From positions 20,641 to 84,640 of the forward strand of contig SUVS01000004.1 in NCBI GenBank assembly GCA_015061885.1: 64,000 bases of DNA, given 5' to 3'. Each line of letters opens with the position of its first letter. Position 1 is the stretch's first letter. A program made the translations under genes and the position numbers. Positions 44,514 to 52,800 of the stretch are shown here, in pieces. The stretch comes from Lentisphaerota bacterium (GTDB lineage: Bacteria > Verrucomicrobiota > Lentisphaeria > Victivallales > Victivallaceae). The notes beneath the pieces are model-generated. The model saw nothing but the letters and a program-made list of their open reading frames with translations. It had not been told where the DNA came from and made no database searches.

Positions 44514-44999
44514 ATGAAAAAAAACGCATTATTCCTGTTGTCTGCACTTCTGCTGCTGGGAGGCTGTCGCAGTGGTAAACACCACGATCTGCCCGAAGTA
44601 AAACCGCTCCCGGGTGAAGAAAAAGTACATGTTACTTTGAATGTAAATATAAGTGATGACGGCAAAAACGCTCTTCCTGCAACTCAAGATGCCGGTAAGA
44701 AAAAAGCCCGGCCGGAAAAGAAAGAGCGTGTCAAGCGGAAAAAATCTCCGCAAAGCAATCAAATCATACTTTCTCCGGCTGCCAGAAAAAAACAGGACAG
44801 GAAACGCTCTGAAGATAAACGCAGAAAACGCGAACTGGTGCCTTCCGGTGTCGGCTTGATCGACAGCGACCTCAACAGCGTGGAACAATCTTATCTGCAA
44901 CAGGTAAGACGCCGCCGCGAACAGCAAGTACGCAACAGCGAACAGCAGGTGTTCGGCTCCTTTTCGCCCAATAACATTTTCAAACAGCCCGAAGACTGA
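44514..44999 (+). CDS. Small highly basic lipoprotein of unknown function
   Basis: Protein of 161 residues with the lipobox LLLLGGC-RSG after MKKNALFLLSALLLL, so it is probably anchored in a membrane at Cys 20. The mature part is dominated by Lys and Arg (ARPEKKERVKRKKSPQ, KKQDRKRSEDKRRKRE), suggesting binding to an anionic polymer such as peptidoglycan, LPS or nucleic acid. The C-terminal part is rich in Gln and Arg helices. Start ATG 44514 with GGAAGG about seven bases upstream. It ends 9 bases before the convergent 45009 gene. Confidence 0.8.
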   Translation: MKKNALFLLSALLLLGGCRSGKHHDLPEVKPLPGEEKVHVTLNVNISDDGKNALPATQDAGKKKARPEKKERVKRKKSPQSNQIILSPAARKKQDRKRSEDKRRKRELVPSGVGLIDSDLNSVEQSYLQQVRRRREQQVRNSEQQVFGSFSPNNIFKQPED

Positions 45000-45008
45000 T
45001 TTTTTCAA

Positions 45009-47135
45009 TTACTTTGCAACAGCTCCGGGAACCGCACGGTTCAGGTACCAGAGAGTTGCCCCCGCCGTAAGCAGAACGGCGATTATCAGCAGTATAAACA
45101 AAAGTGAACGCCTTTTTTTCGGTACTTTGCATACCTTGAACTGGGTATTTTCCGGGTATTCCGTGCCGCGGGTGAAAATGCCAGATACATACATATTAAG
45201 CCGCATGTGCAAGTTCACCGCCCAGCCGCCGGCTTCCAGAAAGAGCGTGAGATTGCGTTTCCGGAGCTTCAGGAAGGCAAATATGGCAGTCGGCACCATA
45301 AATATTGCAATTAAAACCGCTATCCAGATAAGGATCACATAAAACGGCAGTGCCGAAATCGAGGTTATGGCGTTGGTGATTGATTTGAGTATAAAGCTCA
45401 AACCCGCACCCAATGCCGCCAGACTCAAACCGCCTGCCAGGAGCATCACAGAACCGTTGTTCATAAACTTTTGAGTCATCGGGACTGTTGGCGGAACCGG
45501 TGTTGCAGGAGGCATCTTGCCTTGATCTATAGCTTTGGCAAGCTGTTTTTCGGTACTGGAAAAGTCGGTAAGTTTCTGTATCTTGTCGTTGAGAGCATCC
45601 GAAAGCCGCCGGAACGGTGCAAACAATGTCTGGCCGAACGATATAGGTCCATCGACCAGATCAATGACTTTACCGTTGTAGGTAATGTTGTCGTTATCAA
45701 TGAAAAATGCCGGTTTCCCCACATAAATACGGGCAAGCGACCCTCCGGTAACAGCCACGGCAACTTTGCGTTTGATCGGCACCTTGCCGCTGGAAACCAC
45801 ATCCAGATACAGCAGACACATATTGGAGCGGACTGCAATTTTCTTGTGTGATGCTATATCGTCGATCCACACGGCAAGGTTATAGCTCTTGCCGTCCATG
45901 ATAAGTCTGCCCGCCTGAAGCATACTTTTCTGATCGCAGTCAAAGAAATTTTTGAAGCTGACAAAGTTGTTGATAAATTCCAGCATATACCGGCAGTACA
46001 GCAGCAGCCGTTCCAGCTTTTTCAAGGTATCGACCACGCCGCCGAGGGCTTTGTCTTCTTCAAAGAGTTTGCGTAAAGAATCTATTTCGTTACCGGCAAG
46101 GTACTGTTCAAGTTTTTCCTTGCCCAACTGTCCGGCAAGGTCGCCCTGGGCTTTGGCCAGATAGTCAATGTAGGGGGCAAAATCCGCTTTCAAAGTTTTC
46201 CACTCATCGGCAGTTATCGAACTGATATTGAATGTGCCGATGAACTCTTTGATTTTATCCTGATAAAACGGATTGGTCGCTCCGGCAAGGTTCAGCACTG
46301 CTTCTGCCGAAGGCATGGCAAGCGGTGCGGTGCTTAATACGGTATCAATCTTGGCACTGTCCTGCAAATCAAGTTCCGGCAGAGCCGCCGGGTTGAGCGA
46401 AAACCGTGCCGCGTGTGCCGGGTCGATTTTGATAAGTTCACAGAAGCGGAAATATTCGTCGATCTTGCTGACCAACGCCTTGAACGGTGCATAATATTCC
46501 ACCGGGTCATTGCCGCGGAAAAGCGGTTTTTCCGCCGTATGCGACCATTCGACAAAACTTGCGGCATCGAGTGCAAATTTTTCCAGTGCCGGAGCCGTAA
46601 GACTGTCGGGCGTATTCAGCAGTTTGGTTATATCGTTGTAAAGAGCCAGTGCCGCCGGATCGGCAACCGCTTTACTGCGGAGGACTCCATCTCCGGCAAG
46701 CGGTCCGGCGGTAACGGCGGAAAGTTTTTTGCGGATACCGGCAAGATTGAGCGTTTTATCTTCCGAAAGCAGTTCAGAAGCATATTTATTGGCAAACTCA
46801 ACCAGAATCATACCTTCGGGGGTTTCGCAATTAAGCTCATCCAGCGGCAGAGTATCGCAGGCTTTATTCAATACTTTGATATTTTTGAGCAGTCCGATGA
46901 GCCATTTTATGGCGATTTTTACTTCGTCCACCCGCACCATGCCGTTGCCGTCTTCATCCAGAGCTTTGAAAAACGCCGGATCGCCGTTCAAACTGGCAAC
47001 CGGTACTGAAAGTGCCGCCCATGCAGTAGGGTCAAGAGTAAGAATTTTGGATAAATCGTTGGCACAACAGCTTTGGAACTGAAAACTTCCGCCTATATTT
47101 TCAAAGATCACACGGTCTTTTTTATTCACTGTCAT
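45009..47135 (-). CDS. Membrane protein of 708 residues with EF-hand, function unknown
   Basis: Large protein without a recognised family. Near the N-terminus a perfect EF-hand loop occupies residues 60-71 (DEDGNGMVRVDE, all calcium ligands in place). A long soluble middle follows, and the C-terminal part has about three hydrophobic helices (AGGLSLAALGAGLSFIL; FYVILIWIAVLIAIFMVP; LLFILLIIAVLLTAGATLWY). No signal peptide is seen, so the N-terminal domain is probably cytoplasmic with the EF-hand sensing calcium. It could be a new calcium-responsive membrane protein. A single EF-hand in a large protein could also be structural. It is transcribed alone; a MITE copy C lies upstream of its start. 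Confidence 0.75.
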   Translation of the reverse strand: MTVNKKDRVIFENIGGSFQFQSCCANDLSKILTLDPTAWAALSVPVASLNGDPAFFKALDEDGNGMVRVDEVKIAIKWLIGLLKNIKVLNKACDTLPLDELNCETPEGMILVEFANKYASELLSEDKTLNLAGIRKKLSAVTAGPLAGDGVLRSKAVADPAALALYNDITKLLNTPDSLTAPALEKFALDAASFVEWSHTAEKPLFRGNDPVEYYAPFKALVSKIDEYFRFCELIKIDPAHAARFSLNPAALPELDLQDSAKIDTVLSTAPLAMPSAEAVLNLAGATNPFYQDKIKEFIGTFNISSITADEWKTLKADFAPYIDYLAKAQGDLAGQLGKEKLEQYLAGNEIDSLRKLFEEDKALGGVVDTLKKLERLLLYCRYMLEFINNFVSFKNFFDCDQKSMLQAGRLIMDGKSYNLAVWIDDIASHKKIAVRSNMCLLYLDVVSSGKVPIKRKVAVAVTGGSLARIYVGKPAFFIDNDNITYNGKVIDLVDGPISFGQTLFAPFRRLSDALNDKIQKLTDFSSTEKQLAKAIDQGKMPPATPVPPTVPMTQKFMNNGSVMLLAGGLSLAALGAGLSFILKSITNAITSISALPFYVILIWIAVLIAIFMVPTAIFAFLKLRKRNLTLFLEAGGWAVNLHMRLNMYVSGIFTRGTEYPENTQFKVCKVPKKRRSLLFILLIIAVLLTAGATLWYLNRAVPGAVAK

Positions 47136-47169
47136 ATTGCATATTCCTTTAATTTTTGTCAGTTATTTT

Positions 47170-47333
47170 GAGGCGATTTTAAAACTCCTCAAAAGTCGTC
47201 AAAGGCACAACCTTCGCCCGGTAAAAGGAACATTTTGGGTGGTTGCCTGATAAGTAGCACCGTTCAAATCACCTTTCAGTGGACTGTGGTTTTGCTATTT
47301 GCTTTTGTTTTTAATGACTTTTGAAATCACCTC
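47170..47333 (+). mobile_element. MITE-like element, 164 bp, copy C
   Basis: Ends GAGGCGATTTTAAAACTC and, inverted, GAGGTGATTTCAAAAGTC (15 of 18). ATTTT flanks it on both sides (possible 5-bp target duplication). The interior is homologous to copy A, with the GTGGTTGCC/GTAGCACC hairpin degraded. Located between the divergent 47135 and 47450 genes. Confidence 0.78.
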
Positions 47334-47382
47334 ATTTTTATAAAATATAACCCATGAAATGATTTTTACAACTATTTTTTTC

Positions 47383-47411
47383 TTGCAACTATCGGTTTAC
47401 AATATTATATT
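47383..47411 (+). promoter_or_regulatory. Sigma-70-type promoter of the DUF523 gene
   Basis: TTGCAA (47383-47388), 17-base spacer, TATATT (47406-47411), 38 bases before the start codon. Confidence 0.7.
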
Positions 47412-47449
47412 ATGAAAAAAAGCGAAAATAACACTGTTCCTGGAGAATT

Positions 47450-48343
47450 ATGAAACCTGTCCGGCTGATTGTCAGCAATTGCCTTCTGGGTGAGGCTGTG
47501 CGTTATGACAACAAAAGTAAACCCAACAGTTATATTTGCAACGACCTTGCCCGTGCCTTTGAACTTGTCGGCGTATGTCCGGAGGTTGAAGCCGGTCTGG
47601 GGCTTCCCCGTGAAGCAATGAAACTTTGCGGCAACGCTCAAGCTCCGGAACTGCGGGGCGTGGTCAGCAATAAAGACCTTACCGGCAATCTGCGTTGCTG
47701 GCTGGCAAAGCGTATGCCGGAGATCGCCGCACTGGAACCGGCGGGTTTTGTGCTGAAAAGCAATTCGCCTTCCTGCGGATTGTACCCGGTGGCAGTCAAA
47801 AATTGTGCCGAACCGGGAGCCGGGCTTTTTGCATCGTGCGTAAGTGCGGCTTTCCCGGAGCTTGCCATTGCCAGCGATAAACAGCTTGCGGATCGCTTCG
47901 GTCGGCAGAAGTTTCTGGATAAACTTCTTTTGATGAGCCGTTTCCGTGAATTGGTCTCGCATCCGGAAGGGGTGGAACTGTTGATGGATTTTCACTTGAA
48001 TCTGAAACTCTGTGCCATGAGCCACGCCCCCGGCAGAATGGCGGAACTGGAAAAATTTGCCCGCCGGGGCGATTGGGGTACTTACGAACGCAAACTTGCC
48101 GTGGTGCTGGATGCCGAACCCGAACAGAGCAAGCACAACAATGTATGGCGGCATTTGCAGAGCGTACTTATGGCAAGATCTGATGATTACGAACGAACCG
48201 CATTGCTGCGTTGTTTCCGGGAGTTTGAACAGGGCGAACTGGATTTCAAGGCCATGCTCATGCTGCTGCGTATTGGTGTGGAAAAATACGCTCCCGAATA
48301 CCAGAGCCAGTTCTACTGGCGTATGCTTGATCCGCTGTATTGA
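47450..48343 (+). CDS. DUF523 (TudS-like) / DUF1722 (YbgA-like) fusion protein
   Basis: Two-domain protein of 297 residues. The N-terminal DUF523 half has three conserved cysteines (SNCLLGEAVRYD, GVCPEVEAGLGLPRE, SNSPSCGLYP), the cluster-binding pattern described for TudS thiouracil desulfurase. The C-terminal half is DUF1722 (KLCAMSHAPGRM, MLRIGVEKYAPEYQ). This fusion is common in bacteria, and the role of the second domain is unclear. CTGGAG sits five bases upstream of ATG. It is followed by an aldo/keto reductase gene. Confidence 0.88.
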   Translation: MKPVRLIVSNCLLGEAVRYDNKSKPNSYICNDLARAFELVGVCPEVEAGLGLPREAMKLCGNAQAPELRGVVSNKDLTGNLRCWLAKRMPEIAALEPAGFVLKSNSPSCGLYPVAVKNCAEPGAGLFASCVSAAFPELAIASDKQLADRFGRQKFLDKLLLMSRFRELVSHPEGVELLMDFHLNLKLCAMSHAPGRMAELEKFARRGDWGTYERKLAVVLDAEPEQSKHNNVWRHLQSVLMARSDDYERTALLRCFREFEQGELDFKAMLMLLRIGVEKYAPEYQSQFYWRMLDPLY

Positions 48344-48363
48344 GTATGAAAGCAGAGTTGAAT

Positions 48364-49497
48364 ATGATAATAAATAATTGCAATGGCACCCATGTTTCGA
48401 TGCTCGGACTTGGCATGATGCGTCTGCCGTGTATCGAAAATAACGATGGCCGGATCGACGAAGTTGAAGTTTGCCGTATGGTCGATTACGCCATTGAACA
48501 CGGGGTGAATTACTTTGATACGGCGTGGATGTATCACCGCGGCACCAGCGAAGAAGTTTCCGGCAGATGTCTGAACCGGCACAAACGGTCGGATTTTCTG
48601 CTGGCAAGCAAATTCCCCGGTCAGCTGCCCGAAGCGGTAAATGCGGTGGAAAAGACTTTTGAAACGCAGATCGCCCGCAGTAATGTGGGGTATTTCGATT
48701 TTTATTTGCTGCACAATGTATATGAACAGAATCTGGAATTTTATCTGGATGATGCTCAATACGGCATTGTTTCTTATCTGCTTAAACAGAAAGCTGCCGG
48801 CAGAATACGCCATCTGGGGTTTTCCACGCATGGAACGCTGGAAACCATGAAGAAATTTCTTGATCGTTACGCTGATGTAATGGAGTTCTGTCAAATCCAG
48901 CTCAACTATCTGGATTGGCATTTACAGGATGCCGAACAGAAAATAGATTTGCTCAAATCGTATGATATACCCATCTGGGTGATGGAGCCGTTGCGGGGAG
49001 GAGCATTGGCACAGCTGGATGACCGGTATGCTGACCGTTTGCGTGCAATCGACAGTAAATACAGTATCCCGGAATGGAGCTTCCGTTTTTTGCAGAGTAT
49101 TCCGGAAGTCAAAGTGGTTTTGTCGGGCATGAGCAATATGCTGCAGTTGGAAGAAAATGTAAGGATTTTCAGCGAGCGGAAAGTTTTGCCGCCGGATCAA
49201 TTCAAGGCTGTAATTGCCGTCGGCGACCGTATCGTAAACACTATAGGTGTACCGTGTACCGCATGTTGCTACTGCATGGATAAGTGTCCGCGTAATTTGA
49301 GCATACCGTCTTTGCTGGCACGATATAATGAATATATTGTTTCCAAAGATGGAGGAATTGTGCCGGGGAAGATGAATTCACTGCCGGAGGAAAAACGCCC
49401 GGGAGCATGTATCGGCTGCCGGAATTGCGAAAAACTCTGCCCGCAACAGATAAAAATATCAGAAATATTAAAAGATTTTGCCGGTAAACTTACTTAA
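48364..49497 (+). CDS. Aldo/keto reductase with C-terminal 4Fe-4S clusters
   Basis: Oxidoreductase of about 378 residues. The TIM barrel begins MIINNCNGTHVSMLGLGMMRLP and holds FDTAWMYHRGTSEEV with the catalytic Tyr. A C-terminal ferredoxin-like tail carries CTACCYCMDKCP and CIGCRNCEKLCPQQ, enough for two 4Fe-4S clusters. The flavin-free iron-sulfur subtype of AKR is widespread in anaerobes. The start is uncertain: ATG 48346 is in frame and begins 3 bases after the preceding stop, ATG 48364 gives the family-typical start; neither has a strong ribosome site. The substrate is unknown. Confidence 0.88.
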   Translation: MIINNCNGTHVSMLGLGMMRLPCIENNDGRIDEVEVCRMVDYAIEHGVNYFDTAWMYHRGTSEEVSGRCLNRHKRSDFLLASKFPGQLPEAVNAVEKTFETQIARSNVGYFDFYLLHNVYEQNLEFYLDDAQYGIVSYLLKQKAAGRIRHLGFSTHGTLETMKKFLDRYADVMEFCQIQLNYLDWHLQDAEQKIDLLKSYDIPIWVMEPLRGGALAQLDDRYADRLRAIDSKYSIPEWSFRFLQSIPEVKVVLSGMSNMLQLEENVRIFSERKVLPPDQFKAVIAVGDRIVNTIGVPCTACCYCMDKCPRNLSIPSLLARYNEYIVSKDGGIVPGKMNSLPEEKRPGACIGCRNCEKLCPQQIKISEILKDFAGKLT

Positions 49498-49510
49498 TGG
49501 AGATGGAACA

Positions 49511-50752
49511 ATGTCTGTAATCGAAAACATGGCTCGTCAGGCCGGAATCGCCGCCCGTACTTTGCGTACACTTTCACCCGCCTGCCGGGCGGATGCTCTG
49601 AACCGCATGGCCGGTAAACTTATTGCATGCAAAGACGAAGTATTAAAAGCCAATGCCGCTGATTTGGCGGATGCGGAAAACCTTACTGCGGCATTTCAAA
49701 AGCGGCTGAAGGTCGATGAAAAGGTCTTTGATTATATGGTAAAACGCCTGAACGAAGCCGCCGCATTGCCCGATCCGGTGGGCAGGGTGCTGGAAGAACG
49801 CGTCATGCCATCCGGGTTGCTGGTACAGCGGGTTGCCGTGCCGATCGGAGTGCTTGCCATGATCTACGAAGCCAGACCAAATGTTACGACCGATGCCGCC
49901 GCTGTTGCTCTGAAAAGCGGCAATGCAGTGATCCTTAAAGGCGGTTCGGAATCTTTGCGTACCAATCTGGTGCTTGCCGAAGCCATGCGTTCTGCCGCCG
50001 TCGAAGCCGGTTTGCCCGCCGATGCCGTTCAGCTTATAGCCAGCACCGACCGGGCGGATGTTGCTGAATTGCTCAAACAGGATAAATACATTGATCTGGT
50101 CATCCCCCGCGGCGGCAAGAGTCTGATAAAAGCCATTGCCGAAGGTACCCGCATACCGGTACTCAAACATTACGATGGTATATGCCATTTGTTCATCGCC
50201 GCCGATGCCGACGAAAAAATGGCAGTGGATCTGACGGTCAACTCCAAGTGCCAGAATGTAGCTGTCTGCAACGCGTTGGAAACTTTGTTGATAGAGAGAA
50301 GCGTTTCCGACGCTTTTTTACAGAATATCGTTGATGCTCTTAAAGCCAACAATGTGGAAGTAAGAGGCTGTGCCGAATTGTGCCGCCGTACCGCCGGATG
50401 TGTTTCTGCCAGTGATTCAGACTGGGATACAGAATATTTGAGCAGTATTCTTTCGGTACGGCTGGTTTCCGGCATCCGGGAAGCTATGGAACATATTGCC
50501 GAACACGGTTCCGGGCATACTGACGGGATCGTTACAACTTCGCAAGCTCTTGCTGATGAATTTGTTGCCAATGTGGATTCTGCATCGGTTCTGGTCAATG
50601 CCTCTACGCGGCTTTCCGGCGGCGGCGATTACGGACTGGGGGCGGTTGTCGGTATTTCAACTGACCGGCTCCATGCCCGCGGCCCGGTGGGGCCCACCGA
50701 ACTTTGCACCTATAAATGGGTAGCCAAAGGCAACGGCACCTTGCGTAAGTAA
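49511..50752 (+). CDS. proA: Gamma-glutamyl phosphate reductase
   Basis: Second step of proline synthesis, reducing glutamyl phosphate to the semialdehyde. The 413 residues fit ProA. The motifs are VAVPIGVLAMIYEARPNVT, AVILKGGSESLRTN, HYDGICHLFIAA, and the catalytic cysteine C247 in NSKCQNVAVCNALE. FGLGAVVG-like YGLGAVVGISTDRLHARGPV ends the fold. GGAG occurs about ten bases before ATG 49511. No proB is in the window, which suggests a separate locus. It overlaps no neighbour. Confidence 0.95.
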   Translation: MSVIENMARQAGIAARTLRTLSPACRADALNRMAGKLIACKDEVLKANAADLADAENLTAAFQKRLKVDEKVFDYMVKRLNEAAALPDPVGRVLEERVMPSGLLVQRVAVPIGVLAMIYEARPNVTTDAAAVALKSGNAVILKGGSESLRTNLVLAEAMRSAAVEAGLPADAVQLIASTDRADVAELLKQDKYIDLVIPRGGKSLIKAIAEGTRIPVLKHYDGICHLFIAADADEKMAVDLTVNSKCQNVAVCNALETLLIERSVSDAFLQNIVDALKANNVEVRGCAELCRRTAGCVSASDSDWDTEYLSSILSVRLVSGIREAMEHIAEHGSGHTDGIVTTSQALADEFVANVDSASVLVNASTRLSGGGDYGLGAVVGISTDRLHARGPVGPTELCTYKWVAKGNGTLRK

Positions 50753-50757
50753 TACTT

Positions 50758-51678
50758 TTACAGACTGCGGATGGCTTTTATCAGGCCTTCCGCGTAGATT
50801 TTCATGCCTTCATCGTTGGGATGAAGTTTGTCGGCGTAAAGTTCTTCTTTCCCCGCAGGGAAGAAAGAGGAGCCTTCCAGCAGAGTTACGCGGGAACAAT
50901 TCCGGTGTTCTTCGCGGATGATCTGACAATATTCTTCGCGGCGTTCTTCCAACTCAACCATGGCGGGGATCGGCGTTATTATCAGGCTTTTTCCGGCAAA
51001 CGCGTTCAAATACTCCAACACCTGACGGGTCTTGGCTCTGAAAACATCTTTATCGAGTTTCTGTGCGGCATCATTGGCTCCGAATCCGACCACGGCAATA
51101 TCATTTTCTCCGCCCATATCAAGTGTGGCCTTGACCGGTGTCGGTTCCATTTTTGCTCCACCGACAGATGTATTATATAAGTGCATACCAAGAACTTGCG
51201 AAGCGATCACGGTATTGGCTTTTGAAGGCGTGGAACAGGTCATGCCCTGCAAGATACTGTCGCCGCAAACCAGGAGTTTATGCTGTTTTTCAATTACCGG
51301 TTCCGCAGAGGCATTATCGTTTGTAAATAAATCAAACTTTTCCAGAATCGCCAGATGCGGCAGATAAATGGTGATTGTTTTGCTGCCGGGTGTCAGCTTG
51401 AGCGTATGCGTTCCGGCTCCGTCAAAAGTGGTGATAACCCCATCGACAGCCACATCGGTGGTGTAGATTTCGCGTGCCGGAGAACCGAATTTTATATCGA
51501 ACTGCAATTCTTCAGCATCGGTATTGAGTTTGACGATCACGCCGGAAGCACACCTGGAACGGATCAGCCACGCTTCGTTGCAACTGTAAAAATCCAGCAA
51601 AGTCTTGTTCATACGGGCAAAAGGTGCAACCGTACCACGGAAAAAATCATTATTATCAGCTAAATCTATCTTTTTCAT
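50758..51678 (-). CDS. SGNH/GDSL-family hydrolase with N-terminal beta-sandwich
   Basis: Esterase of 306 residues. An N-terminal jelly-roll-like part (about 1-125) precedes the SGNH domain. The nucleophile block is VCGDSILQGMTCS, VVGFGANDAAQ supplies Gly/Asn, and DKLHPNDEGMKIYAEGL has the Asp-His pair. The two-part design resembles carbohydrate esterase CE2-type enzymes. No signal peptide is seen. ATG 51678 has GAGGAG six bases upstream. A promoter with an overlapping palindrome lies just before it. Confidence 0.88.
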   Translation of the reverse strand: MKKIDLADNNDFFRGTVAPFARMNKTLLDFYSCNEAWLIRSRCASGVIVKLNTDAEELQFDIKFGSPAREIYTTDVAVDGVITTFDGAGTHTLKLTPGSKTITIYLPHLAILEKFDLFTNDNASAEPVIEKQHKLLVCGDSILQGMTCSTPSKANTVIASQVLGMHLYNTSVGGAKMEPTPVKATLDMGGENDIAVVGFGANDAAQKLDKDVFRAKTRQVLEYLNAFAGKSLIITPIPAMVELEERREEYCQIIREEHRNCSRVTLLEGSSFFPAGKEELYADKLHPNDEGMKIYAEGLIKAIRSL

Positions 51679-51711
51679 AAAAATCTCCTCATGTATTGTT
51701 TGCAATCTGAT

Positions 51712-51746
51712 GTGTATATTATACACGAATATGACGCTTTTTCCAA
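51712..51746 (-). promoter_or_regulatory. Promoter with overlapping palindrome upstream of the SGNH gene
   Basis: Minus strand TTGGAA (51746-51741), 17-base spacer, TATAAT (51723-51718). The -10 lies inside GTGTATATTATACAC (51712-51726), a perfect inverted repeat that could be a repressor site. Confidence 0.65.
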
Positions 51747-51848
51747 CAGAATGAATCATTTTATACAGTTTTTTCAGCAAGATGCTTTGCTTTTTGTACA
51801 TAACAAGGTATATTTAGTCTGATAAAGTCTGACATGAAAGGGAAAAAT

Positions 51849-52652
51849 ATGTACGCATTTCAAAGTTATTTTCTGGATAAGCCGCTGGTCAAAGGGCGGA
51901 TTTTTGATGTTTTTGAACCTGCTGCCGGTGTGCCGGTAAAGGATGTGGCAATATTCTTTGTTCACGGCGGCGGCTGGCATTCCGGTTCCCGAACCGGTTT
52001 TTATGAAATCATGGAAGCATTCGGTAAACTCGGCTATATAACATGTACCACCGATTACCGCTTGAATGTCAACGGTTTTGAACAGCTTGCCGACATCCGC
52101 GAATCCTATGACTACTTTGTTGAGATACTTAAAAAACGCAATCACTCCTGCCGTATAGCAGTGCATGGTTCTTCAGCCGGGGCACATCTGGCAAGCCTGC
52201 TTTGCTGTGCCAAACCCGGCGAGTGCGGCGAAAATGTGGAAAAACTCAAATATCCGGAAGTCCGTCCGGAAAAAGCATTTTTACAGGCAACTCCATACAA
52301 TTTCAAACATTGGGAAGGCATGATGCCGCCGTTCTGGGATCAGATGCAGAGCGTTGCGGGTTTTAAGTATGCGGAAAACCCTGAACCCTATGAACGGCTT
52401 TCGCTGGAAAATTTTGTCCGGGAAGATAATCCGGAGATATTCTTTATGGAAGCTGAACTCGAACACCTCTTCCCCTCGGAGCTGACTCTCCGGATCGCCC
52501 GGAAACACCGCGAAATGAATATCGCCAGCCAGTGGAAAGTTTTCAGCCGCGTGGAACACGGATTTTTCTACGAATTGAAGCGTAAAATGCAGTTGGAAGC
52601 CTTTGACGATATATGCAGTTTTCTGGAAGGAAAACTTGTTACAGAGTTTTGA
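51849..52652 (+). CDS. Alpha/beta-hydrolase (esterase/lipase, acetyl-esterase-like)
   Basis: Serine hydrolase of about 267 residues. The oxyanion-hole motif FVHGGGWHSGS, the nucleophile elbow VHGSSAGAHLAS, and a late acid and His (EAELEHLFP, VEHGFFYE) form a normal triad in the HSL/acetyl-esterase group. No secretion signal. I prefer ATG 51849, with AGGG six bases ahead, over ATG 51834. It is a single-gene unit followed by a strong terminator. An ester-linked carbohydrate is a plausible substrate, given the neighbouring SGNH hydrolase, but this is inference. Confidence 0.88.
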   Translation: MYAFQSYFLDKPLVKGRIFDVFEPAAGVPVKDVAIFFVHGGGWHSGSRTGFYEIMEAFGKLGYITCTTDYRLNVNGFEQLADIRESYDYFVEILKKRNHSCRIAVHGSSAGAHLASLLCCAKPGECGENVEKLKYPEVRPEKAFLQATPYNFKHWEGMMPPFWDQMQSVAGFKYAENPEPYERLSLENFVREDNPEIFFMEAELEHLFPSELTLRIARKHREMNIASQWKVFSRVEHGFFYELKRKMQLEAFDDICSFLEGKLVTEF

Positions 52653-52674
52653 ATAATATCAAAATGGCATAAAT

Positions 52675-52718
52675 AACGCAAAATGATGAAATTTTTTTAT
52701 TATTTTGCGTTTTTTTTA
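52675..52718 (+). terminator. Rho-independent terminator of the alpha/beta-hydrolase gene
   Basis: Perfect 10-bp stem AACGCAAAAT / ATTTTGCGTT with a 17-base AT-rich loop and a following run of T. Confidence 0.85.
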
Positions 52719-52719
52719 T

Positions 52720-52748
52720 TTGCGAAATTCAACTGCGTGTATTATATT
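52720..52748 (+). promoter_or_regulatory. Sigma-70-type promoter of the PTS IIA-CBS gene
   Basis: TTGCGA (52720-52725), 17-base spacer, TATATT (52743-52748), directly after the terminator. Confidence 0.7.
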
Positions 52749-52800
52749 CGTCCCGTACATCTAATTTGAGTTAATTTGAACCTAAAAGTACAGGATTTTT

